A DNA stretch of 64,000 nucleotides from contig NZ_CP053346.1 of the NCBI RefSeq assembly GCF_013113735.1, positions 248,001 to 312,000 of the forward strand. The letters run 5' to 3'. The notes under the pieces are model-generated. The model ran no database searches. It saw nothing but the letters and a program-made list of their open reading frames with translations, and was not told where the DNA came from. Each line of letters starts with the position of its first letter. The first letter of the stretch is position 1. The stretch comes from Sphingomonas sp. AP4-R1. GTDB taxonomy: Bacteria > Pseudomonadota > Alphaproteobacteria > Sphingomonadales > Sphingomonadaceae. Shown here piece after piece: positions 29,009 through 36,505 of this stretch. The translations under genes and the position numbers were made by a program.

Positions 29009-29458
29009 ATGACGCGCATCGCCCTCCTCGCCGCCGCCCTTGCCCCCCTCGCCCTGCTCGGCGGATGCGACGGTCATCCGGCGGAACCGAAGGTCACCCA
29101 CGCCTGGGTGCGCCTGCCCGCCGTGCCGGGCCGCCCGGCCGCCGCTTACTTCACCGTCTCCGGCGGGCGCGCCGACGAGACGCTGGTGCGCGTGGAAAGC
29201 GCGCTCGCGAAGCGGATCGAGATGCACGAGAGCATGGGGACGGGCGGCATGGCGATGATGAAGCCGCTGCCCAGCCTGCCGCTGCCCGCCCGCTCCGACA
29301 CGAGGTTCGCACCCGGCGGCAAGCATCTGATGCTGTTCGACGTCGATCCGGTCGTCACCCCCGGCACCGCCATCCCGATCCGCTTCGGCTTCGCCAGCGG
29401 AAAGACGGCGGAAGCGGAAGCGAAGACCGTGGCGGCAGGAGACGACGCGCCTTACTGA
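29009..29458 (+). CDS. PCu(A)C family copper chaperone lipoprotein
   Basis: Periplasmic copper(I)-binding protein of 149 residues that in related systems delivers copper to the CuA site of cytochrome c oxidase. The lipobox LGGC lies near residue 21, so the protein is probably membrane-anchored. The copper site is visible as EMHESMGTGGMAMMKPL followed about 25 residues later by GGKHLMLFD, the H/M...HxM arrangement of the family. It is divergent from dnaK, and the ATG at 29009 opens straight into the signal peptide. The downstream gene is convergent, so this is a one-gene unit; no oxidase gene is nearby. Confidence 0.9.
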   Translation: MTRIALLAAALAPLALLGGCDGHPAEPKVTHAWVRLPAVPGRPAAAYFTVSGGRADETLVRVESALAKRIEMHESMGTGGMAMMKPLPSLPLPARSDTRFAPGGKHLMLFDVDPVVTPGTAIPIRFGFASGKTAEAEAKTVAAGDDAPY

Positions 29459-29652
29459 TCGTCGCTCTTTCGCCGAAAATCTGGAGATGACGGCGGCACT
29501 CGCCGACTCGCTGATCGCCCGCGATTTTCCGATTTTCGTGCATATCGGCCGGCTCAGCCCCTCCGAACCGACCGCCAGCGCCGCGCTCGAAAACAAGAGC
29601 TGCGTGGTCGGGCAGCCCCACCACCCGGATAGGGCCGGGGAAACGGGCGGCG
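29459..29652. other. Intergenic stretch without an assignable gene
   Basis: 194 bp between the convergent copper chaperone and EEP hydrolase genes. Short frames stay open on both strands (for example from ATG 29487, including LADSLIARDFPIFVHIGRLS), but none has a start site, family match or length that supports a gene. It may be a decayed remnant. No palindromic element of the main families is present, unlike most convergent junctions here. Confidence 0.4.
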
Positions 29653-30744
29653 CTATCGCGACGCGATCATCAGGCCCGAGCCCGGCACGCGCTCCACGGC
29701 ATAGCGCACAGCATAGCCGATATGGTCGGACAGCATCGATCCGTCCGCCTCGGTGCCGAACGGCACCGTCACCGCCGTCGGGCGCAGCGCCGTCACGCTG
29801 CCCGCCGCATAGATTTGCAGATCCTTGCCCTTGTCGCGCGAGGCGCGGGCATCCTCGGGCGCATCCACGCTGCAGCCGCCCCGCCGACGCAGGCAGGCGA
29901 CCAGCGCGGTGCGGATCGGCGGGTGGCCGTCGGGTCGGGCGAGGCTGCCCAGCATCGCCGCGAACTGGCCCGCGCGGGTCGATCCGCGGCCGATATTGGT
30001 ATCGCCCGCCATCACATAAGGCAGGCCCGGCGGCAGATGCGCGCGCAGGAATGCGCCCAGCACATCCACCTGCCGGGCGAAGGCGCGGGCATAGCGCGCC
30101 TCGGACACGCCGGAGGCCGTCTTCGCGTTGAGATGCGTCGCCACCAGCGCGATCGGCTGCGGCGCGCCCGGCACGGCGACCAGCGCGATCATCGCGCCCT
30201 TGTTGGCGAGGCAATCCAGCCCCGCGCAGGCATGATCGGGAAAGACGGTCGAGGTGACGCCCAGGATCGGGAAATCGGAGAAGATCAGCAGACCGCTGCC
30301 CGCCCATTTGCCCGAACCTTCGCCCATCAGGCGCGATCCCGATGCCATGTAGGCGCGATCCGTGCGATCCGCAGCCGCCTCGGCCGCCCGATTGCGGACG
30401 TCCGCGCCCGGACCCTCGACGATGTAGCGATAGCCCGCATGCGCACCGATCGCGCGCTGCGCCGCGCCGAACGCCTCCTGCACCACCACGATATGCGGCT
30501 GCGCGCCCTTGGCCCGGAGCCCGCGCAGGCGTTCGGCGATGCGCGCCGCCGCCTCGTCCCGGCCCGAGCGCACCGGCCAGGGCAGGCCCTCGACATTGTA
30601 GGTCAGGATCGAGAGCGCGTCGGCCGGCTGGGCGATGGCGGCGGCGCGCGGCGACGGCGCGCTCGCCGGGCTGGGGCCGCCGATCGTGAAGACAAACGGC
30701 ACCAGCGCCATCATGTGAAACGCGACCTTCGCGACCCTGCCCAT
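29653..30744 (-). CDS. Exported endonuclease/exonuclease/phosphatase (EEP) family hydrolase
   Basis: Metal-dependent hydrolase of the DNase I-like fold, 363 residues, with an N-terminal hydrophobic segment (about residues 8-22) that acts as a signal peptide or anchor. The motifs in order are LTYNVEGLP, VVQEAF (metal-binding Glu), VATHLNA, MAGDTNIG (Asp/Asn pair) and the C-terminal LSDHIGYAV (catalytic Asp-His). This set is shared by DNases, sphingomyelinases and inositol phosphatases. Export and the sphingolipid-rich envelope of sphingomonads make a phosphodiesterase acting on lipids or extracellular DNA plausible, but the substrate is open. It lies on the same strand as hrcA-grpE, separated from them by a 96-bp palindrome. 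Confidence 0.8.
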   Translation of the reverse strand: MGRVAKVAFHMMALVPFVFTIGGPSPASAPSPRAAAIAQPADALSILTYNVEGLPWPVRSGRDEAAARIAERLRGLRAKGAQPHIVVVQEAFGAAQRAIGAHAGYRYIVEGPGADVRNRAAEAAADRTDRAYMASGSRLMGEGSGKWAGSGLLIFSDFPILGVTSTVFPDHACAGLDCLANKGAMIALVAVPGAPQPIALVATHLNAKTASGVSEARYARAFARQVDVLGAFLRAHLPPGLPYVMAGDTNIGRGSTRAGQFAAMLGSLARPDGHPPIRTALVACLRRRGGCSVDAPEDARASRDKGKDLQIYAAGSVTALRPTAVTVPFGTEADGSMLSDHIGYAVRYAVERVPGSGLMIASR

Positions 30745-30900
30745 GGCTTCCCCCCGCCGATGATCAGCGGAGTCGCCTTAGCGACAAAGGGTTACGCGCG
30801 ACCTTCCGAACGATGAAGGTTGCGCGGCAATTGCGTGTGATCCCAATGGCGGGGCGGGAACCACCCCAATCACGCAGCGCAGGATTTTATGAGGAAGCGG

Positions 30901-30996
30901 GATTCGCGCAGAGACGCGGAGACGCGGAGGGCAGGAAAAGCAGCGTAACCGCTGCCTCCTCATTTCTCTCCGCGTCTCCGCGTCTCTGCGCGAATC
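30901..30996. repeat. Long perfect inverted repeat, family G copy 1
   Basis: Arms of 29 bp (30901-30929 and 30968-30996) are perfect inverted copies, containing GCGCAGAGACGCGGAGACGC, separated by 38 bp. It lies between grpE (upstream on the minus strand) and the EEP hydrolase. Related copies are at 50560 and 57120. Confidence 0.9.
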
Positions 30997-31039
30997 AAAA
31001 TATCATTCCGCTTCGCGGACGTAAAACCGCCGAAGGCGC

Positions 31040-31576
31040 TCAGCCCGCCTTGGCGACGCCCACCATCGCCGGGCGCAGCAGGCGATCCTTGATCATGTAG
31101 CCGGCCTGCATCTCCTGCACGATCGTGCCCGGCTCCTGATCGCTCGGCAGTTCGATCATCGCCTGATGCTTGTTCGGATCCAGCTTGTGGCCGACCGCCT
31201 CGATCTTGGTGATGCCGTGGCGCTGGAACACATTTTCCAGCTCCTTGGCCGTCATCGCGATGCCCGCGACGATCGTCTTCACGCTTTCGTTTTCGGCGGC
31301 GGCGGCCGGAATGGCGGCGATGGCGCGCGCCATATTGTCGGAGACGGAGAGCATGTCGCGCGCGAACGACGTGGCGGCATAAGCGCGCGCGTCGGCGGCG
31401 TCCTTCTCCATCCGGCGGCGCACATTCTGCGTCTCGGCCTGCGCGTACAGCACCTTGGAGCGAAGCTCCTCGATCTCGGCTTCCAGCTTCGCGGTCAGAT
31501 CATGTTCGGCCACTTCGGGTGCCTCGGCAGCGGTCTGCTCGCGCAGGTCTTCGGGAGCGGTCGTTTCGTCGGTCAT
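31040..31576 (-). CDS. grpE: Nucleotide exchange factor GrpE
   Basis: Dimeric co-chaperone that drives ADP release from DnaK, 178 residues. A charged, coiled-coil-prone N-terminal half (EHDLTAKLEAEIEELRSKVL) with NVRRRMEKDAADARAYA leads to the beta-domain signature IEAVGHKLDPNKHQAMIELP and a C-terminal VQEMQAGYMIKDRLLRPAMV. All of this is typical GrpE. Its ATG overlaps the hrcA stop by 4 bp (31573-31576), so it is the second gene of hrcA-grpE and translationally coupled. Confidence 0.97.
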   Translation of the reverse strand: MTDETTAPEDLREQTAAEAPEVAEHDLTAKLEAEIEELRSKVLYAQAETQNVRRRMEKDAADARAYAATSFARDMLSVSDNMARAIAAIPAAAAENESVKTIVAGIAMTAKELENVFQRHGITKIEAVGHKLDPNKHQAMIELPSDQEPGTIVQEMQAGYMIKDRLLRPAMVGVAKAG

Positions 31577-32607
31577 GCCATCAATCTCGTCAGTGTACGG
31601 GCGGTGAAATCCACCATGGGAACGACACGCGCATAGTTCAACCGTGTGGGGCCGATCACCCCCACCACGCCGACCACGCGGCCATCCGTGCCGTGATAGG
31701 GCGCGGCGATAACCGAGGAGCCGGACAAAGCGAACAGCTTGTTCTCCGATCCGATGAAGATCTTCATCGCCCGCGCGCCGCGTGCGCTGTCCAGCAGGCG
31801 GGCGATCTCCTCCTTGCCCTCGATCTCGTCCAGCAATTGCCGCACCCGCTCCAGATCGGCAGCGGCGACCGGATCGATCAGGTTGGCGGCACCGCGCACG
31901 ATCATCACCGGGCGACGGCTATTGTCCTCGGACCAGACGGCGAGGCCGCGCGCCACCAGATCCTGCGCCGCCTGATCCAATGCCGATCGGCCGAGCGCGA
32001 TCTCGTCATCCAGCCGCACCTGCGCCTCGGCCAGCGTCAGCCCGCCCAGCATCGCGGTCATATAATTGGCGGCCTCGCCCAAAGCGTGCGGCGGCACGTC
32101 GAGGGGCAGATCCATCACGCGATTTTCGACCGACCCGTCCGCACCCACCAGCACTGCCACCGCGCGGCCGGGCGAGAGCGGCAGGAAGGCGAACTGCCGC
32201 AACACCGGCTCATGGCGCGGCACCAGCACGATGCCCGCGCAGGCGGACAGGCCGGACAGCACCTGGCTGGTCGCGGCCAGCGCCTCCTCCAATGGCCCCG
32301 TGCGGACCTGCGCCTCGATCGCGGCGCGCTCCTCGTCCGAAAGCGTGGTCGTCTGCATCATGCCATCGACGAACAGGCGCAGTCCCGTCTCGGTCGGCAT
32401 CCGCCCGGCCGAGGCATGGGGCGCCGCAAGCAGCCCCATCTCCTCCAGATCCTGCATCACGTTGCGGATCGAGGCGGGAGAGAGATTGAGGCCGCCGAAG
32501 CGCGAGATGGTGCGCGAGCCGACCGGCCCGCCACTCTCCAGATAGCCCTCGACCACCATCCGAAACACGTCACGCGCGCGCTGGCCGAGTTCGGGAACGG
32601 AGGTCAT
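31573..32607 (-). CDS. hrcA: Heat-inducible transcription repressor HrcA
   Basis: Repressor of 344 residues that binds the CIRCE inverted repeat and controls groESL (and sometimes dnaK) in bacteria. The N-terminal winged helix contains GGPVGSRTISRFGGLNLSPA then SIRNVMQDLEEMGLL, and HASAGRMPTETGLRLFVDGM is the family signature. The ATG at 32607 gives MTSVPELGQRARDVFRMVVE; a longer frame upstream comes from reading through a palindromic element and is rejected. The gene sits directly before grpE. I see no CIRCE element upstream of hrcA, dnaK or grpE, so its target, most likely groESL, lies elsewhere. Confidence 0.95.
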   Translation of the reverse strand: MTSVPELGQRARDVFRMVVEGYLESGGPVGSRTISRFGGLNLSPASIRNVMQDLEEMGLLAAPHASAGRMPTETGLRLFVDGMMQTTTLSDEERAAIEAQVRTGPLEEALAATSQVLSGLSACAGIVLVPRHEPVLRQFAFLPLSPGRAVAVLVGADGSVENRVMDLPLDVPPHALGEAANYMTAMLGGLTLAEAQVRLDDEIALGRSALDQAAQDLVARGLAVWSEDNSRRPVMIVRGAANLIDPVAAADLERVRQLLDEIEGKEEIARLLDSARGARAMKIFIGSENKLFALSGSSVIAAPYHGTDGRVVGVVGVIGPTRLNYARVVPMVDFTARTLTRLMA

Positions 32608-32669
32608 GGGAAGATGGTGGGGGATGCGCGCGATAACGGCAAGAGCGCGCGCCTTCTCTCGCTCTGGTT

Positions 32670-32765
32670 CGTCATCCCCGCGAAGGCGGAGATCCATTCA
32701 CTCGAATGGTCGAAGCGGAGTTTCAAACGCGGCGGCAATGGATTCCCGCCTTCGCGGGAATGACG
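32670..32765. repeat. Palindromic intergenic element, family B copy 2
   Basis: Starts CGTCATCCCCGCGAAGGCGG and ends CCCGCCTTCGCGGGAATGACG. The ends are CGTCAT/ATGACG and each half folds separately. It lies between hrcA and the MFS gene, both on the minus strand, 10 bp after the MFS stop. Confidence 0.85.
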
Positions 32766-32774
32766 GCAAAAGCA

Positions 32775-34049
32775 TCAGGCCACCGCCAGCGGCTTCCGCT
32801 CCACCCGTCCCATCAGCACCACCAGCGAGGCCAGCACGCCGATCGCGCCCGCCACGAGGAAGGCCGGCAGATAGGTCCCCGTCGTCTCGCGGATCAGGCC
32901 CGCGCCGAACGCCGCCGTCGCCGCGCCCAGCTGGTGCCCCACCATCACCCAGCCGAACACGATCGGCGCATCGCGCTCGCCGAACGCCACATTGGTGAGC
33001 TTCACCGTCGGCGGTACGGTCGCGATCCAGTCGAGCCCATAGAAGACGGCGAACACCGTCAGGCTGCCCGCCCCGAAATCGAGGAACGGCAGGGCCATCA
33101 GCGAAAGGCCGCGCAGGCCATAATAGACGAACAGCAAACGGCGCGGATCGTAGCGATCTGTCAGCCAGCCCGAGGCGGCCGTCCCGAACAGATCGAACAG
33201 CCCCATCAGCGAGAGCAGCCCCGCCGCCTGCACCGGCGGAATGCCATGATCGCCGCAGAAGGCGATCATATGCGTGCCGACCAGCCCGTTGGTCGTCAGT
33301 CCGCAGACGAAAAAGGTGCCCGCCAGCAGCCAGAAGACCGGGCGCTTCGCGGCCATCACGAGCGTCCGGATCGCGAGCAGGGGATCGGTCGCGCGGCGGA
33401 CCGGTGCCGCCTCGGCATCGGCATGCTCGCCCAGACGGCGCGTGCCGACATCGCCCGGATGCTCGGGCAGGAACAGGATCACGAACGGGATCAGGGCCGC
33501 GCAGGCGATGCTCACCGCCATCGCCACCGGCTGCCACGCCCCCTCGCGCGACAGCCACGCGATGAAGGGCAGGAAGACGAGCGCGCCCGTCGCCGTGCTG
33601 GCGCTGAGCAGGCCCATCACCAGCCCCTGCCGCGTGGCGAACCAGCGATTGACCACCGCCGCGCCCATCACCGAGGCGACCGCGCCGGATCCTATGCCGG
33701 ACAGCACGCCCCAGGTGAGCACATAATGCCAGGGCTTGCTCATGCCGAGGCTGAGGAAGGTCGCGACCGACATCAACGCCAGCCCGCAGATCATCGTCCG
33801 CCGGATGCCGAACGACTGCATCAGGGCCGCCGCGAACGGGCCGACCAGCCCATACAGCACGATGCCGATCGCGGCCGAGGCGGAGACGGTCGCCCGATCC
33901 CAGCCGAACGCCGTCTGTAGCGGCACCATCAGCACGCCCGGCGCCGCGCGCGACCCCGCTGAGACGAGCAGGGCGACGAAGGTGACGCCCACCACCGCGA
34001 GGATACGATGCCGTGCCGAAAGCGGCAGGCTGCGGGCAATGGCGCTCAT
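32775..34049 (-). CDS. MFS transporter (oxalate/formate or monocarboxylate-type)
   Basis: Inner-membrane major facilitator of 424 residues with twelve hydrophobic segments. The N-terminal half has VSASAAIGIVLYGLVGP and a short charged loop GIRRTMICG; the long cytoplasmic loop after TM6 is LPEHPGDVGTRRLGEHAD. This resembles the oxalate:formate antiporter/monocarboxylate branch, but the substrate is not readable. The ATG at 34049 overlaps the stop of the MarR gene by 4 bp; 36 extra in-frame residues upstream belong to the regulator's sequence. The coupling to a MarR repressor suggests an inducible exporter or importer of an aromatic or other toxic compound. Confidence 0.82.
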   Translation of the reverse strand: MSAIARSLPLSARHRILAVVGVTFVALLVSAGSRAAPGVLMVPLQTAFGWDRATVSASAAIGIVLYGLVGPFAAALMQSFGIRRTMICGLALMSVATFLSLGMSKPWHYVLTWGVLSGIGSGAVASVMGAAVVNRWFATRQGLVMGLLSASTATGALVFLPFIAWLSREGAWQPVAMAVSIACAALIPFVILFLPEHPGDVGTRRLGEHADAEAAPVRRATDPLLAIRTLVMAAKRPVFWLLAGTFFVCGLTTNGLVGTHMIAFCGDHGIPPVQAAGLLSLMGLFDLFGTAASGWLTDRYDPRRLLFVYYGLRGLSLMALPFLDFGAGSLTVFAVFYGLDWIATVPPTVKLTNVAFGERDAPIVFGWVMVGHQLGAATAAFGAGLIRETTGTYLPAFLVAGAIGVLASLVVLMGRVERKPLAVA

Positions 34050-34474
34050 GCGGCGATCTCCTCGGCGACGTGGGTGGCCTCGGCCAGCAGCGCGTGCAGC
34101 GTCCGCCATTTCTCTTCGCCCAGCGTCTGGACAAAGCGCGCCTGCGTCGCCTCCCATGCCGCGCGCGTCTCTTCCATGACGGCACGTCCCTGCTCGGTCA
34201 GCGCCGCGATCCGCGCGCGCCCCGCTCCGGCCGTCACCGCGATCAGTCCGCGCGCTTCCAGCGGCGCCAGCATCCGGTAGAGCGAGGTGCGCTCCATCAC
34301 CATCTGCTCGGCGAACTGGCTGAGCGGCGTCGGCCCGTTCCGCGACAGCGCGCGCAACAGCGAGAATTGCCCGATGCTGAGCCCACTCGCCGCGATCGCC
34401 TCGTCATAGAAGCGCGTCACGGCACGGGATGCCTTGCGGAGGCTGGTACAGGCGCAGGGATTTGGGTTGCCCAT
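34046..34474 (-). CDS. MarR family transcriptional regulator
   Basis: Winged-helix repressor of 142 residues. N-terminal PCACTSLRKASRAVTRFYDEA is the CxC-containing start of a common proteobacterial MarR subgroup. The recognition helix region reads TPLSQFAEQMVMERTSLYRML and the wing follows with AGAGRARIAALTEQG. The start at 34474 (MGNPNPCAC) is preferred because the palindrome at 34479-34494 would otherwise lie within the coding sequence; starts at 34483, 34489 or 34510 remain possible. It forms an operon with the MFS gene (4-bp overlap) and probably represses it by binding the palindrome at its own start. The two Cys near the N-terminus could sense redox or metal. Confidence 0.85.
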   Translation of the reverse strand: MGNPNPCACTSLRKASRAVTRFYDEAIAASGLSIGQFSLLRALSRNGPTPLSQFAEQMVMERTSLYRMLAPLEARGLIAVTAGAGRARIAALTEQGRAVMEETRAAWEATQARFVQTLGEEKWRTLHALLAEATHVAEEIAA

Positions 34475-34478
34475 GCAA

Positions 34479-34494
34479 TGATGCATATACATCA
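34479..34494. promoter_or_regulatory. Candidate MarR operator
   Basis: TGATGCATATACATCA, an imperfect 8+8 palindrome with one mismatched pair, lies five bases upstream of the chosen regulator start. The position fits autoregulation of the marR-MFS operon. Confidence 0.55.
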
Positions 34495-34511
34495 TACGAC
34501 ATCGAAACAAC

Positions 34512-34615
34512 CGTCATCCTGAACTTGTTTCAGGATCCATGACCTGATCGTTCGACAGGCGGGTCGCCTGCGTCATCGTCCGGGCAATGGATCCTGAAAC
34601 GAGTTCAGGATGACG
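34512..34615. repeat. Palindromic intergenic element, family E
   Basis: Starts CGTCATCCTGAACTTGTTTC and ends CCTGAAACGAGTTCAGGATG followed by ACG. Each end forms a hairpin around TCCTGAAC/GTTCAGGA-like stems, and the two halves are inverted copies. It lies between the MarR promoter and the alpha/beta hydrolase stop. Confidence 0.85.
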
Positions 34616-34650
34616 AAGAGGAAAAGAGCGAATGCCCGCTCCTTCCCGCC

Positions 34651-35289
34651 TTACTTCAGGCGCATATCCAGATAATCGTCCACCGAGGTCATGAGCTGCG
34701 GCATCTCATGCTCGAAGAAGTGGTTCGCGCCGGGGATCACGTCGTGATGGATCGTGATGTGGCGCTGGGTGCGCAGCTTGTCGACCAGCTTCTGGGTGGC
34801 GAGCGGCGTCGCCACCTCGTCCGCCTCGCCCTGGATGATGATGCCCGAGGACGGGCACGGCGCCAGGAAGGTGAAGTCGTAGAGGTTCGCGGGCGGGGCG
34901 ATCGAGATGAAGCCCTTGATCTCCGGGCGGCGCATCAGCAGCTGCATGCCGATCCACGCGCCGAACGAGAAGCCGGCGATCCAGGTGGTCTGCGCCTCCG
35001 GGTGGATCGACTGCACCCAGTCGAGCGCGCTCGCCGCGTCGGACAGTTCGCCGATGCCATTGTCGAACACGCCCTGGCTCTTGCCGACGCCGCGGAAATT
35101 GAAGCGCAACGTCGCGAAGCCGCGCTTCACGAACGTCTGGTAGCAGGCCTGCACGATGCGGTTGTTCATCGTGCCGCCCGCCTGCGGATGCGGGTGCAGG
35201 ATCATCGCGACGGGCGCGCGCGGGCGCGGGCCCGGATTGAAGCGACCTTCGAGGCGCCCTTCCGGGCCGGGGAAAATGACTTCTGGCAA
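34651..35289 (-). CDS. Alpha/beta hydrolase
   Basis: Cytoplasmic serine hydrolase of 212 residues, small for the fold. Visible parts are the oxyanion region ILHPHPQAGGTMNN, FRGVGKSQG after strand 4, the nucleophile elbow GFSFGAW (Ser at the centre), an Asp in IQGEADEVATP and the catalytic His in IPGANHFFEH. It groups with short esterase-like proteins such as the KynB/YghX-type or dienelactone hydrolase-like enzymes, and its substrate is unknown. It is divergent from the cysteine desulfurase operon; the short region between them (35290-35374) contains CTATATAGGG, a possible -10 region for that operon. Confidence 0.82.
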   Translation of the reverse strand: MPEVIFPGPEGRLEGRFNPGPRPRAPVAMILHPHPQAGGTMNNRIVQACYQTFVKRGFATLRFNFRGVGKSQGVFDNGIGELSDAASALDWVQSIHPEAQTTWIAGFSFGAWIGMQLLMRRPEIKGFISIAPPANLYDFTFLAPCPSSGIIIQGEADEVATPLATQKLVDKLRTQRHITIHHDVIPGANHFFEHEMPQLMTSVDDYLDMRLK

Positions 35290-35374
35290 GGGTATTCCTG
35301 TGGCGTTTGGCGTGGCGCGCCGCCGCCGCTAGGGCAGGGCCGATCGTGCGCCTATATAGGGTTCGCGCTAAGCC

Positions 35375-36505
35375 GTGCAATCACAACGCAACCGGAGCCC
35401 CCAACTGTCCGCCCCGCGCATCTATCTGGACCATGCCGCCACCACGCCGCTCAGCACCGCCGCGCGCGAGGCAATGGCCGACGCACTCGGCCGCTGGGCC
35501 AACCCCTCCTCGCCCCATGCCGAGGGCCGCGCCGCCCGCGCCGCCCTGGAGGGGGCACGCAGCCGGATCAAGGCGGCGCTGGGCTGGACGCATGACCTGA
35601 TCTTCACGAGCGGCACCACCGAAAGCGCGCAGATCGCCCTCACCCGGCAAAGCCGCGAACGGCCCTGCATCGTCAGCGCGGTGGAGCATGCCTCCGTCCT
35701 GCGGCAGCGTGCCGACGCGATCGTGGCGCCGGTGGGCGCGGACGGGCTGGTGGAGCCCCTCGCTTTCGGCGCGCTGATGCACGCGCATCCCCAGGCTCTG
35801 GTGGCGATCCAGCATGGCAATTCCGAAACGGGCATCCTCCAGCGGATCGACGAGATCGTGGAGGTGGTGGATGCGGCCGGCGGCGTGCTGTTCGTCGATT
35901 GCGCGCAGACGGCGGGAAAGCTGCCGCTTCCCCCGGCGGATCTGATCGCTGTCTCCGCCCACAAACTGGGCGGGCCGCCCGGCATCGGCGCGCTGCTGGT
36001 GCGCGACATGGGCATATTGGCGCCTCTGGGTGGAGGACAGGAGCGCGGCTACCGCGCCGGCACCGAGAATCTGCCTGCCATCCTCGGCTTCGCCGCCGCG
36101 CTCGATCCCGCGCTGGCGGGCGCGCAGCCGCCCTGGCTGCTGGAGCAGATCGAATGGCGGCTGGCGCTCGAAACGACCATCGCCCGATCCGGCGGCCTGC
36201 CCGTCGGCGGCGATCTGCTGGGCGGCACCGCACGCACGCCGACCATCGCCGCCTATCGCCTGCCCGGCATGAGCGCGGAGGCGCAACTGATCCGGCTGGA
36301 CGCGGCCGGTTTCGCCGTCTCGGCGGGCAGCGCCTGTTCGTCCGGCTCGCTCCATACCAGCCATGTGCTGGGCGCGATGGGCCTGACCGAGGCGGAGGCG
36401 CGCGAAGTGATCCGCGTGAGCTTCGGCTGGTCGACCACGCGCGCCGAGGTTGAAGCCTTCGCCGCCGCTTACGCGCAGATGGCAGGCGGGCGCCGCTCGG
36501 CATGA
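35375..36505 (+). CDS. Cysteine desulfurase family protein (first of a tandem pair)
   Basis: PLP-dependent class V aminotransferase fold, 376 residues from a GTG start. The fold begins IYLDHAATTPL. The PLP-stacking His is in SAVEHASVL, the pyridine-binding Asp in FVDCAQTAGKLPL, the Schiff-base Lys in SAHKLGGPPGIGALL and the catalytic Cys in SAGSACSSGSLHTSHV. It should therefore make persulfide sulfur from cysteine. The cofactor-ring region reads IQHGNSETGI where its neighbour has LVNNEIGTVQP, so the two pockets differ. The GTG is weakly supported; a start close to IYLDH is also possible. It overlaps the next desulfurase by 4 bp. Confidence 0.85.
   Translation: MQSQRNRSPQLSAPRIYLDHAATTPLSTAAREAMADALGRWANPSSPHAEGRAARAALEGARSRIKAALGWTHDLIFTSGTTESAQIALTRQSRERPCIVSAVEHASVLRQRADAIVAPVGADGLVEPLAFGALMHAHPQALVAIQHGNSETGILQRIDEIVEVVDAAGGVLFVDCAQTAGKLPLPPADLIAVSAHKLGGPPGIGALLVRDMGILAPLGGGQERGYRAGTENLPAILGFAAALDPALAGAQPPWLLEQIEWRLALETTIARSGGLPVGGDLLGGTARTPTIAAYRLPGMSAEAQLIRLDAAGFAVSAGSACSSGSLHTSHVLGAMGLTEAEAREVIRVSFGWSTTRAEVEAFAAAYAQMAGGRRSA

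Noticed and set aside
30745..31039. CRISPR-like reading of the GACGC-rich repeats near 30901
   Set aside because: There is a single inverted pair, not direct repeats with regular unique spacers, and no cas gene is present.
32608..32697. Extended HrcA start reading MDLRLRGDDEPEREK
   Set aside because: The extra residues come from translating a family B palindromic element; hrcA proteins begin at MTSVPELGQRAR-like sequence.
28798..32700. CIRCE operator for HrcA
   Set aside because: I looked upstream of dnaK, grpE and hrcA for TTAGCACTC-N9-GAGTGCTAA and found nothing similar.
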